In this document: in pieces, positions 34,456 to 45,800 of the stretch
How the letters are laid out: every line of letters begins with the position of its first letter
Numbering within the stretch: the first letter of the stretch is position 1
Assembly (NCBI GenBank): GCA_003508835.1
Contig: PUFA01000116.1
Location: 496,001 to 560,000 of the forward strand
Length of the DNA: 64,000 bases
Source of the DNA: Eonycteris spelaea
Taxonomy: Eukaryota > Chordata > Mammalia > Chiroptera > Pteropodidae
Direction: 5' to 3'
Made by a program: the position numbers and the translations under genes
The notes under the pieces: generated by a model
What the model was told of the DNA's origin: nothing
Databases searched by the model: none
The model's input: only the letters and a program-made list of their open reading frames with translations

Positions 34456-36281
34456 TAAAAGGGGGGACGGTGCTCTATGGTATCGGGGACCCCAGCTGCT
34501 GGAGTCATGCTGTTGCGTAGCCCCGTCCCACGTATCTTGGCGAGCTTTGTGACTCACTTTAACGAGTGGAATGCAGCAAAAATGACAGGGTGCCAGTTTG
34601 GGCCTTAGTTTTAAGAAGGCCTGGAACTCATACTTTCACATGCTTGGGAGCCCAGAGTCGCTGTGCAGGCAGCTGGGTGGTACCCTGCTGCAGAGGCCCT
34701 GTGGCTGGGGTGGGGGTGGGGAGGGCGGGTTCTGAGACACTGTGGAAAGAGATGCACAGGGACCCCAGTGTCCCCGCCAAGCTCACACCCGGGCGGGCCT
34801 GCCTGTGGAGTGCAGCTGAGGGGCTGGCCAGCTGAACCCAGCCAGGTTACAGTTACGGATAAGTAAAACGCTGTTGTTTTAATCTTGTAAGATTCCGTGG
34901 TGGTTTGTCATCTAGCAGTATAAAGGGGAAGCAGGTGGTTTTGTGAATTAAGGGACTGTTAACAAAAAATCTTTAGACACGAATGATAAAAATCATTGCT
35001 TTCCAACTTCTTTTCCTGATATAGTTCAACGATGCTGCCCCCTCTCACCTGCCCCTCATTTTACTAAAGTGATTTGAAATGGCAATGGAGTTTGATTACT
35101 GGGGAACTTAAATGATACTTAAAAATGTAGTTGTCACAGTGGATTGGATTATATAATGAGATATACGTAATGGAAAGCTAAAATAATTTTGAATATTAAT
35201 CTTCAAAAAGGTGTGATTTCACTTTTTTGACTTACACAGAGACTTCGTGTGTATTCAGCGTGTCATGGACTCTTGTCAGGATACTTGGGTTCTGTTCCTG
35301 GGCCTTGCCTGGGTTTATCTTTGAGGTAGGAAAACTCCAAAGTAATAGTGACTTGAATAGGAGTGTTTATTTGTCTCACATCAAAATCTGGAGGGTAGGT
35401 ACTCGGGCATGTCACTGAAGGTCATCAGGGACTTCACCACGTTTGTGTCACTGCTCAGATGTTTCCAGGATATGGCTTTTGCCATCAGATTTCATGATGG
35501 CCACTAGGGTCTGGTCCCTTAGCCCAGTACGTTGCTGCATAGAGTAAGTTCAGAGGGTTGTCGTTGAGGGTGGGGGTGGATGGTGCAGCAGCAGCCCCGG
35601 TCCTCACCACCTGGAGCCACCGGTGTCCCTCCTTTGGCTGGTCAAGAACGCGATATGGGACCACTTGGCGTTAGGGATAGATTTCGTTTTGAGGGCCAGC
35701 CCCAGGTGACTGGTTGTGACTGCTTGTCGTGCTCTGTTGCACCCAGGTCCCCAGGTTTTGATTTGCGAGCAGGCCGGTGAGGAAGTAGTAGAGGTGTTTG
35801 TTTTGGTGGTAAATAGGGGAGTGAAGCATGCTGTCATTTATATGCTATCCCTGCCCACCTCAGCCTTCCTATGTGGTTTATTAAGCTGTCGCACTTCTCA
35901 TTAAACATATTTGATTATTTTGCTAACCTTTGGACTTTTTTTTTTTTACTTTTAAAAAAATATCTTAAATTCATTCCATTCTTAAAAAGTTTCTAATAAG
36001 CCCAAGTCCCCAGTCTGAGCAGCGCATCCTCGCAGCTAGGGCTGAGGGTGGCGTGGAGAAGCACCCTGCGCCCTTCGCCGGCTTCAGAGTATTCGGAGCT
36101 CAGCACGCTGGGCCGGGTTCTCGGTGGCCCGAGGCGACGCGTTTGTTTCTCGCCTGTGCGGCATGCCGGTGTCATCGCAGGCTGGTGCGGGGCTTCGGCG
36201 CACGCTCGCCCAGCTGAGGTATCTCGGCCCTTCCGCAGGGACCAGGGACGAACGCAGGAAGCGCGGGGCTGACTGTGCTCT

Positions 36282-36420
36282 GGCTCTAGGAGTGGCACGT
36301 GTCCGTCCTGTTCACATCTCATTGGCCCGATAAAGTCACGTGGTAGCGCCAGGCTCCAGGAGCGGCACGTGTCCGTCCTGTTCACATCTCATTGGCCCGA
36401 GAAAGTCACGTGGTAGCGCC
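36282..36420 (+). repeat. 70-bp tandem duplication carrying four CACGTG E-boxes and two CCAAT boxes
   Basis: Copy A (36282-36350) and copy B (36352-36420) have a 70-base period and differ at three positions (36287/36357, 36293/36363, 36331/36401). Each copy contains two palindromic CACGTG E-boxes (36296-36301 and 36337-36342; 36366-36371 and 36407-36412) and one inverted CCAAT box (ATTGG, 36321-36325 and 36391-36395). The second E-box of each copy is in a GTCACGTGG context, close to the site bound by USF and TFE/MITF-type bHLH-LZ factors. The duplication lies at the edge of a CpG-rich patch starting at about 36050. A regulatory role is inferred only from motif density. Confidence 0.9.
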
Positions 36421-37184
36421 TGACTTTAAAGGGGCAGGGAAGGGAAGCCCTCTTTTTGGAGGGCGAGCTGGAAACACGGGGAAGAGCACGAATGAACATC
36501 AGACAGGGCGGCGTTTGTTTTAGTCCAAATAGTCATATTTGTCTTTGGAGGATGTTTTCTTACCTGTAATTGAATATGACCATCTGGTAGACTGTTGTGC
36601 TACAACATATAAATTAAGGGATGTGTTTCATACTCCTATGAAACATAGAAACATTTTCCAGAGGCAGAAATAACATAGGAGGCACAGGGCATGCATTCTT
36701 TCTCTGGCGTAGCTCATGTGTTCTTCCTTTCTCCCACCCACACGAAAGGGAAGGGATCAGATATTAAAATCGCTATGGAAGGTGAATGCGATGATAGTGA
36801 CTTAAAGACTTTTATTTTCTCCGAAGTCACTTCTTCAAGCGTGTTTCATCCTCAGTCTGGGTTACGCTGCCTCTTTGCTCCCCACTGATCGCCCAAGGAG
36901 GGTGTTAGCGAGCACCCACTGCTCTGTGTCTTGTAGAAACCCCGGAGTACGATGTGCACTTTGGCCTGGGTGTCTGCCAGGTCAGCGCGGACTGCCAAGG
37001 GCGGTTCGCAGCATGCCCAGGGAGCTCAGAGGAGGAGGAGGTCGAGGCAGGGGAATTGAGAAAAGAAAACATCCGAGTTGAGTCTCAAAGAATTAAATTA
37101 ATGAAAGAACTGAGGGGTGGGGGTGGGGGGTGGCGAGGGACTTGTACAGGCCATCAGGGTGTAGGCCCTCAGCACTGGCCAGAG

Positions 37185-37330
37185 TCATCTCATTTGACTT
37201 TGAACAGTCACTTGCAGTTGAATCATTAGTTTCAGTTCTACAGATGACAGAGCTGAGTTTCAAGAAGATCGCTTGGTGCTTAGCTGGCGAGTGACTGAGT
37301 CAGGGTCTGAATCCAGCTGTGTCTGACTCT
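37185..37330 (-). mobile_element. MIR SINE fragment, antisense
   Basis: Antisense MIR landmarks: 'ctacagatgacagagctgag', 'gcttagctggcgagtgactg' and 'cagggtctgaatccagctgt'. Old and inert. Confidence 0.6.
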
Positions 37331-38159
37331 GGCCTCTGCTTTTTAAGAAACTCCAGTTCAGCCTTCAGCTCTGCGATGAGAAAGGTCTGAGGAGCTGATG
37401 TTTTATTCTGTGTGGTGATTGTAGCTGGTGACACTGTTATGTAATTGAAAGTTGCCCAGAGAGTAGAAGTTAAAGTTTCTCACAAAAAGAAAAGATAAAC
37501 ATGTGACATGATGGTTGTCAACTCACTGATGGGAAGAATCCTCTCCCAGCGTATATGCACATCTAGTCACGTGCACTCTAAATGCCTTACGATTTTATGT
37601 GTCAGTCATACCTCAGAAAAGCCAAAAAAACAAACAAACAAACAAAAAAAACACGCACATATGGGAGAGAAATTGCAATCCAGGGCGTGAGAAAGAGGGA
37701 AAGTAAACTGGGAATTTTGGTTTCACTGGAGGCCACAGGGAGGCATTGGAGATTCCGGCCCGGAGAGTTACACTGAATCTCAGTTAGGAGAAGAACCTTG
37801 GCAGCAGCTGGGAGGGTGACATGAGGGGGCATGCACCCCATTTGTGTCCCGCATCGCAGGGCCGCAGTGAGAATCCGGCCTGACTTGCCACATTCTTTCC
37901 CATCAGTGACTCACACTGGCCCACCTTTCATTTTCACGTTGCCCACCCCCAGAGCGCGTGGGAGCCTCCCAGCCGCCTGCGTCTGCAGCGCGTGGATTAG
38001 GAAATGCAGCGCCGACGGCGGGTTTGACACCTGTGCTCAGCTTTCGGAGACGACAGCCTTGGCCAGGAACCGGTGCTTGTCGTGGGTCCTGTGAACTGCC
38101 CGCCAGACGTTCGCCCCGTGCCTGGAGAACGGCTCCGTTTGCTGTCCGTCCACGCTGTC

Positions 38160-39125
38160 GCCCGTGTCAGCTGACGGTTTCTCGGTTGCTGTGCAGTTTT
38201 GCCTCGTATGGACGGTGCCCACTTTTGCTTGTCACTTTTCCCCAGGGGGCGGCATTCGTTTCCAGTTTTTTGTCAACTACGAATGGTGCTGCTGTGAGTA
38301 TTTGCTTACGTGTCTCTGGACGAAGGTTTTCTCTTCTCGGGGTAGGTCCTTTGCAGGTGTCCATCCTCCTTAGCGTGGTATGGAGTTGCACACCGTGCTG
38401 GAGCTTGGCCTGGTCCGTGTTTGGTTTGAGCCGTTCTCGTGGGTGTGTGGTGATAGCTCATTGTGGTTTTACTTGGCCTTTCCCTAATGGTTTCTGATAT
38501 GGAGCGTCTTTCCAATTGCTTATTTACCATTTCTGTATCTCATTTGGTGAAATACCAGTTCAAATCTTCCCATTTTTGTGGAGGGGGAGGGCTGTGTCTT
38601 ATTTTTGAGTCACAAGAGTTCTTTATACACATGTGTCTATAATAGACACTTTTAGAGCAGTTTTGGGTTCACAGCAAAATCAAAGGAAGGTACAGGGATT
38701 CCCCCCCCCCGCCCCCACACTCACAGAGCTCACCCCATCGTCAGCATCCTCGACTGGAGGGGTGTATTCCTTACAGCTGATGAACAGACCTGGCGCATCA
38801 TTGTCATCCAGAGTCCGTAGTTACCTTAGGGGCCCCTCGTGGCCGTGTACATTCTGAGGGTTTTGCCAAATGTATGATCACATGTATCCATCACTATAAC
38901 ATACAGAATAGTTTCACTGCCCAAAAAATTCTCTGTGCTCCAACTCTTGATCCTTCCCTCCTCCTAACCCCTGGCAACCACTGCATTTTTTTTTTTTTTG
39001 CTATCTTCATAGTGTGCTCTCTTTATATATTTTTGATTTATATATATATTTTTAGACGAGGCAACCTTTGGTTGACCTCACAGATTGCAAGGACCTTGTC
39101 AGCTTACAATCTCTTATTTTTTATT
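38160..39125 (-). mobile_element. L1 LINE 3' UTR region, antisense (distal part)
   Basis: Plus-strand text matches antisense L1M-type 3' UTR: 'gtggtgatagctcattgtgg', 'tggcctttccctaatggttt', 'ttggtgaaataccagttcaa', and further right 'catcattgtcatccagagtc', 'catgtatccatcactataac', 'cctggcaaccactgca'. The element continues on the other side of the 5S-derived SINE at 39.1 kb, which appears to have inserted into it. A C-rich run at 38701-38713 is a local expansion. Confidence 0.75.
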
Positions 39126-39246
39126 TTACGCTTATAGCACCTGGTCTTCCTAGGTGGTCTCCCATCCAGGTACTAACCAGGCCGACCCTGCTTAGCTTCC
39201 GAGATCAGATGGGATTGGGCTTGTTCGGGGTGACATGGCCATAGAC
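39126..39246 (-). mobile_element. 5S rRNA-derived SINE (megabat MEG-R-like), second copy
   Basis: The minus strand from 39246 reads GTCTATGGCCATGTCACCCC, the 'tcggaagctaagcagggtcg' core (internal promoter region), 'cctggttagtacctggatgg' and ends at 39130 with 'ccaggtgctataagc', i.e. a full 117-base 5S copy followed by an A/T-rich tail. The 3' half shares 'gaccacctaggaagaccagg' with the other copies, where genuine 5S rRNA is recalled as 'gaccgcctgggaataccggg'. Flanking TTATTT-type repeats may be the target-site duplication but are not distinctive in this T-rich site. It sits within the antisense L1. Confidence 0.85.
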
Positions 39247-40400
39247 TTATTTATATATTTTCGAAACAAGTCCTTTATGAGTTACACGTTTTGCAGGTAT
39301 TTTCTTCCGGTCTGTGGCTTATTTTTATTTTTTGAGAGTGTTTTTTGAAATGCTGACATTTTTAATTTTAGTGGTGCAATTTATCTTTTTTTCCCCTTAT
39401 GGATTATACTTTTTATGTCATATTAAGAGCTCTTTGCCTAATCCAAGATTGGAAATATCTATGTGTACTTCTAGAAGATTTTGTAGTGTTAAGTTTTGAG
39501 TTATTGATACGTGTTTTGAGTTAATTTTTGTATGTGGAGTGAGGTGAGGTCTAAGTTAATTAATTTGCATGTGAAAATAAAATTGTTCCGGCACCATTTG
39601 TTGAAAAGACCGTCCTTTCTTCATTGAATTGTCATGGCGTCTTTGTTGAAAATCACTTGGCCATCAGCATGTGGGTTTCTATATGGAAACTTCTGTTTCG
39701 TGTATCTGGGTGTCTGTCCTTAGCCAGTGCTACACTGTCTTACTATAGGCTTACTGTAGTCAGGTCGTATAGTTCCCACAACTTTGTTCTTCTCTAGAGT
39801 TGTTTTTCCTATTAGGTCTTTGCATTTCTGTACAAATTTTAGGGTCAGCTTGCCAGTTTCTACCAAAAAAATCTATTAGGATTTTGACAGGGATCACATT
39901 GAATCTGCAGATCAGTTTTGAGAGGATTGATACCTTACTATTCCAGTACATGAAATCATATATCTCTTTATTTTGATCTTTAATTTCTTTCAGCAATATT
40001 TTATAATTTTCAGTGTACAGGTCTTGTGGAATTTTTGTTGTTACATTTATCCTGAAGTATTCTTTTTGATGCTGTTTATGAGATTTTTTAAAAATTCGAT
40101 TTATAAATTGTTGGTAGTATATAGAAATCCAGGTGATACTGTTTAAAGATGATAAGGCCGCCGTGGTTCGGGGGCTGCTGCAGCGGGCTTGGGTCCTGCA
40201 GTGGGGCTCAGCTCCTGAGTCGTGTTGATTTTTGCATGTCAGTCTGATGGTCTGTTCTCTGGCTAAATTCACTTCTCAGTTTTGGTATTTTTTGTAGGTT
40301 TTTCAGGAACTTTAGCAGCTTTTTTTTTTTTTTTTTTTTTTTTTTGTAGATTCTTTAGGATCTTCTACACCCAGACAAGTAGCTTTTAGCTGATCAGATG
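39247..40400 (-). mobile_element. L1 LINE, antisense (ORF2 3' part and 3' UTR), inactive
   Basis: Classic antisense L1 text runs in order: 'caagtcctttatgagttaca', 'agctctttgcctaatccaag', 'ttccggcaccatttgttgaa', 'cagcatgtgggtttctatat', 'gggtcagcttgccagtttct', 'gatcacattgaatctgcaga', 'tatctctttattttgatctt', 'ttgttggtagtatatagaaa'. On the minus strand a decayed ORF2-like peptide is visible over 39760-40272. About 85 GC-rich bases at 40142-40226 look like a foreign insertion within it. A 27-base poly-T run lies at about 40320-40346. Confidence 0.85.
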
Positions 40401-40426
40401 CTTACCTTAAACATCTCGAACCCGGT

Positions 40427-41480
40427 TTGACCCAGGGACAGAACGCCCAGGGCTCCTGCCCCGGGCCCCGAGGCCCTGCAGGCCTTTTCCTGTGCGGTGG
40501 CCGCCAAGCAGAGGTGGGTCTCTTCTCAGGCGAGGGTTACACGGAAAGACAGATTGGCGAGGTGGGAAACGGGCGCAAACGCAAACAGCCGTGTTTTTCT
40601 ATGAGAAGCGTTGGAGCCAGCGGAGCGGTGACGTCGAGCACGTCGAGCACGTGCCTCCGGGTGCTGTGGTCGCTCGCTCGTCTGCTCCATGGGATGCAGC
40701 ATCTCTGTCGCAGGGTCGTCGTGAGAAGTAAACCAGCGCGCGGGCGGGAAGTGCTCACCGCGGTGGTGGCGCACAGTGAGCGCTTTGTTCATTTCGGAAG
40801 CGTCGCCGGCCTGCGGCAGGGGGACGGAGGGAGGACCACCGCCTAGCTGGCTGGCGTCAGGACGTCATGTGTGAGTTTAAGTCTTGGGTTTCTCCGTCAT
40901 TGGGGGGTTAAAGATCTCTGGGTACAGCCCCACTTTCCACAGAAGAATGTGTACAGGAATACGACTGTGCAAATTCTACATAATGGCGAGGATTCAGAGG
41001 TTCCCCTGAAGCTGATCCAGATGTTTTGTGGGGGTTCGTGGCCCCCACAATAAGGACTTTCCCTCGAACATGACCTGCTCCCTGCAGGACACCCTGGGAT
41101 GAGGCAGGGGCAGAGGCGGAGCCCTCGGCGGGAAGGTGCAGGACCAGGCGGCCTGGGTGCTCTTCCGGCCGGGACACCTGCGAGCTGCCGCCCCAGGGCG
41201 GCGTTTCCCAGCGTGCCTCACGGCTGTCCCCAGAAGGCGCGTGGACAGCAGGTGCGCAGCGCGGAGGCTGCTGCAGGCGCCGCCCCAGTCCGCCCTAAGC
41301 CATTCGTAAGCGAACTTCACAAACTTCAGTACTGCAGGTATGGTTAAGAAGCCAGTACTTGCGACCGTGGGTCGCAGCGCCGAGGGGGCCCCGCTGCGGT
41401 CAGGCTGAGGTCTCGGGGCCCCGCGGCGGGCCGGGGCGCAGGGCGCTGGGCGTCGCGGCGGCAGCGGAGCGTGACGTGCG
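40427..41480. other. Intronic CpG-rich patch, no gene recognised
   Basis: CpG density rises sharply for about 1 kb within AT-rich intron and L1-rich surroundings. ORFs occur on both strands without recognisable domains. A tandem GTCGAGCAC pair is present near 40625-40650. It may be an orphan CpG island (enhancer or lncRNA promoter) or CpG retained by GC-biased substitution. Confidence 0.45.
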
Positions 41481-42169
41481 TTGGGTCGCTTTCTGATTTA
41501 TTTCATTTTTCGCTCGTTTAGGTATTAAAGGGTTGATCAAGTATATCAGTGATCCTTCTCGCTTTCTGTTGCTGGCCTCTTCCTCTGCTTTTATATTCCC
41601 TTTGTCTTTATTTGCCCTTTGTCTTCTTGAAGGGCCTGCTCCGGCGCGGGCCGGGCAGGCGTGGCGGTGGCCGCGTGGGTGACCGCTGCCCTGACGGCCT
41701 CCGCTGGTGCGGCCAGTGGCAGTGATGCTGCGTGGAGAACTCAGTGGTCATTTCACAGTTGAAGGAATGTCTTTAAGCTCTTCTTTTTGCCAGAAGTTTG
41801 TTCATGACATCTCGTTCTGTTTCCCAGTCGAGTATGTTCAAATCGTAATCCAGTTTTTGGTAACTTTTTCCCACCTGTGTTATTAAGAGGCTACTGTGAA
41901 ACGTGGCCTTCGGGCTCATGGGATAGGTTGGCATTCATGCGAGCTTCGGTTAAAATAGAACTTGTTTAGTTTAAAATTAGCATGACTGGGATTATATTAT
42001 ACAGTTCTTTACTAAAATTTTTGAAACATAGCTAGATTATCTTTAAGCTTAATAAAACATGTCACAACATTGTCTTTCGAATTTCTTCTGCTATCATCAT
42101 CTAACCTGTGGATTTCTAATGTAGAAATCTGTTATTTCAATCACTGGAATTTTATTTAAAATTACACTT

Positions 42170-42600
42170 TTATTACAGAAAATGTGGAACATGGAGAAAA
42201 AGAAAAGTCACTCCTTTTCACACCACCCTAACATAGGCACTGTCATTTTGATGTTTTCTTTCTGACTTTTTCCACACGCATACTGTCTTTATTGTTTTAA
42301 ATATGGTGTGTGTGTATATATTTTATAGCCTACTTTATCCTTTAATATGTAAAAAAATTTCCATATTAATCTTCAAAACATTTTTGAAAGGAGCTTAATT
42401 TTCCATCAAAGTACAGTGACGTCAATGCCCCCCAAACACCCGGTTCCTCCACTTGGCTTAATAACGTATATATGCTTATCCCATGGAAAATGTTCTACAG
42501 ACTTTTTTGTAGATAGTCGTATTTATATTTCGGATTATTTTTGTATGATAGATTTCCGCAGGCAGGGTCACTGGGTTAAAAGAAGAATTTTGTGATTCTT
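42170..42600 (-). mobile_element. Possible ancient L1 3' UTR fragment, antisense
   Basis: The general text ('ctactttatcctttaatatg', 'tttccgcaggcagggtcact' with 'gggttaaaag' following) resembles the antisense 3' region of old L1 families, but it is highly decayed and could belong to another LINE. Confidence 0.35.
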
Positions 42601-42639
42601 GATGCTTGTGTGGGGACAAGTGGCCTCTGTTGTCTGGTC

Positions 42640-42840
42640 GCTCACTGGGCCTCAGACTCTGGCTCTGGCCCTCTCTGGTGGCTGGAGTCTGGAGAAGCCA
42701 TTTAACCTCTCTGTGTGCTCACCTGTGAAGTGGGGTTCATGATAAAATCTTTGCCATAGGGTGATTGGGAGAGAGCAGGCCTTTAGGACAGTGCCTGCTG
42801 CTCAGAAAGTTTCTGTTAAATATGAACTCTTGTTTTTATT
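42640..42840 (+). mobile_element. MIR SINE fragment
   Basis: MIR landmarks in order on the plus strand: 'tggctggagtctggagaagc', 'catttaacctctctgtgtgc', 'cacctgtgaagtggggttca' and 'aggacagtgcctgctgctca'. Old and inert. Confidence 0.65.
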
Positions 42841-45800
42841 ACGGTTTTAAAAGGCTCCCTAGGAGGGCTGGATCAGACTATGATGTCAACAGCAATGTGT
42901 GTCAGGACAGTTCCACTGAACTTTTGTTATGCGTGGTATTTTAAAACCTTTATCTGACTTCTTGTGAATTGCTCAGTCATGTTTTGTCCATAGTTTATTG
43001 GGGGTAGGGCGTTCTCCACGTTTTCCATGTTATTTAAACTCTATATAACGCAGTAAGACATTTACTCTTAAGTGTTTTGTCCCTTTTGCACAAGAAATTA
43101 TCCTTTGTGTAGTTAGGGTTTCCTTATTTCTCTTAAGTGCTTCCAGGTTTTATTCAATTCTTAGTAGAAAGAGAATTAAAAACATTAGTAGATTAGGATA
43201 ACAAATGAGAACTTTTGACTTTCTGGAATGGCAAAGCATTTGGTTTTGTGCCCTTTTTTGTTCAGTCCCATGCACTAATTCGTAGGGCACAGTACTGGGA
43301 GGGAGGAGAAACTTCTTTAAGTTTCAATCTTGTTCTTGGTTTTGTTTGTTTGAAACAACTTGGGACTGACTCTAATCCATCTTCTCTTATCAAGGAAAAC
43401 ATTGGGACATTAACTTACTTCGGGGCCTTAGTGAAACGTGGTCCACCGGTTTGGAGGCCCAGCTCGACCTGCTGCATAAGTTCTGTGCTTTGTTTACTGT
43501 CGCCCGTCTCTTTCTCTTTACTTCCTTGCCTTTTCTCCCTTCCTATGGGTTGGCGGCTGCTGCAGAGGAGCTCCAGGCTTGCGCAGAGAGCTTGACTGCT
43601 TCGCGCCTGACGTGTCTTCAGCTTGCCTCATAGGCGATATTTGGGATGTTAGTGGAAGTCGTGGGGAAGAGGGGGAGCCCTGGAGTGGGTGAGGGGAAGC
43701 GATAAGCTAATTAAGGCCAATAGCACTTGATTAATCTTCCTGCTGCTGACAAGGTTGTCATGCAGAATAAGCCATTGTGCCACATCTTAGTTTGTCCTTT
43801 GGTGGAAGGGCACAAAACCAAAAGTGATTAAGTGAAGGAAGTTTATTAATTGATAATAATAGAAATGATTTCTCCAAATACAGTATTTTTCTTAAATCTC
43901 ATTAAGTGGTTTTCACCGTTGGCACGTCATTGTGCTTTACATACACTTTCAAGAGACTTTTGTAAATTTAATCTAATTACAGTAAAACTCTTGGGACTGA
44001 AACTTGTGTATAATTTTATTCATATTGGTAGCCAGTTACATACATTGCTGTGGAAATAAAAACTAGAAACTTCACATTGTCTTCTAAAAACTATTTAAAA
44101 TAGTTTCATAGTTCATTATAGATGATTCTTTGGAATGACATTGTTTAATTTTGTCATAATAAAAGGATAGACTTCTGTTTTTCAGTTGTTTTCTTCTGGC
44201 CTAAAAGCCTAGTCTTAACCCTCTCCTGGCCATCTGCATGCAGGCAGCATCTTTGTAGAAGGGCTGCTTTCTCAGGTCTTAAATCTTAACTCCTTTACTT
44301 TTTTTTTATTATGATTTTTAGTGGTGTTGCTATAACTTTACATTTGGAGATTATTGCATGGAGGAGGAGGATCTGTAATCAAGGTTCTGAATTGGTAAGA
44401 TTTCGCAAGCTACCAAATCTGAAAAAGGAAATTTCTTGACCCAGGCTTCCGAGAAACAAAGTCGAAACAAAGTTGTGAACTTGACTCCTATTTATGCTAC
44501 TCTAATCCTGTGGCCCCTCCTCAACGCACTGACAGTCTTTCAACTGTATCTTTATTTAGAACTACGAATTCTCTGGTAACCCGGACCACTGTTAAGTTAT
44601 CGTGTAAGCTAGGTTATTAGGACAATGAAGTGGGCGACAGTTACATGTTGCTCTCTATCTGTTCAGCGCCAGGAGTAGAGAACTCTCGGCCAGCCCGCTC
44701 CACAGAGGGTTAGGGAGTTTGGGGAGAAGCAGAAATGCTTGTTTATTGGGCAGGAGGGTAGTTCTCCATAATTACAGATGTTTGTTTTGAGGTTTGGAAA
44801 AGGTGGTTGAAATACTTATATTAAGAAAAGAGCATGATAAACATCTATAAATAAAAGAAGGAAGAAAAATTTGGCAAAAATGGTTACACAGCATCTTAAG
44901 TAGACTTTTTCACGAGAAATTTCTTTGTTAAATGGGAAAGAAGGCTCCGGTTGGGAGCGTGAGACCCGAGTTGGCCACTTTGGGAGACTCTGAGACCATT
45001 TCTGGTGGGTTGGTCTGTTTTGATCTCCTCCTCCAGATTGCTGAGAGAGGGTTTGGCGAGTTCCCGTTAGCAGAGGTTTAGCATTGTGATGCAAAGGATG
45101 GAAAAAGTGTTTGCTTCCTCTTTTTCTTTATACTCGGTTTCCCAGCCAGACTTCACTAAGTAACCTGAAGGACTAAAGTGGACGCTCTGCCATCAGCCGT
45201 AGGGGCCAGTCTGGCCTGGCAGCGGCGGTGGTGACATTCCGGTCCGGGCCGGCAGCAGTCCACCCCGCCTCTTCCAGGCGCCCGCCACGCTGGGATCCAC
45301 TTTCTTGGGTCGTGGCCCCCCCTCGCCAGCCGGGAGTGCGTGTCTGTGAGTGTGTCGCTGCTGGGTGTGTGTGACCGGAGGTCCCCGGAGCCTCAGGACA
45401 GCTCAGCTCCCGAGCAGTGGCGTCCGGCTGGCCGGGCCTGGCCGGGAGCCACGATACTGGTGGCGGGGGTGGCCGGGGGTGGCCAGGGGTGGCTGGTGGA
45501 GCTGCAAGGGCTCTGACCCCACCACAGCGTCCCGCCGGGCGGGTGGCGAGGCCGATGCGAGCCGGGGGAGCAGTTTTCCTGGAGGCCTTAGGTACAGACC
45601 AGAGAAGTGACAGTGGGCGGAGCCAGCGCCCCAGACGCCCTGGGAAGAGCTGTTTCTTGTCAGAGGATCGGGGTTTTGCATCTGGTTCCGGAGGGTGACT
45701 TGGCTTGGATTGTGACTGTTAAAAATAAATAGACAAAACTAACAGAAGTATTGTATTTCTGTATCATGTGCTTAAGTGTATTAAAGCATGAAGTATGATG

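Noticed and set aside
34500..34860. Possible named repeat or exon around 34.5-34.86 kb
   Set aside because: Text is faintly reminiscent of an old MER element but too decayed to name, and ORFs have no domain.
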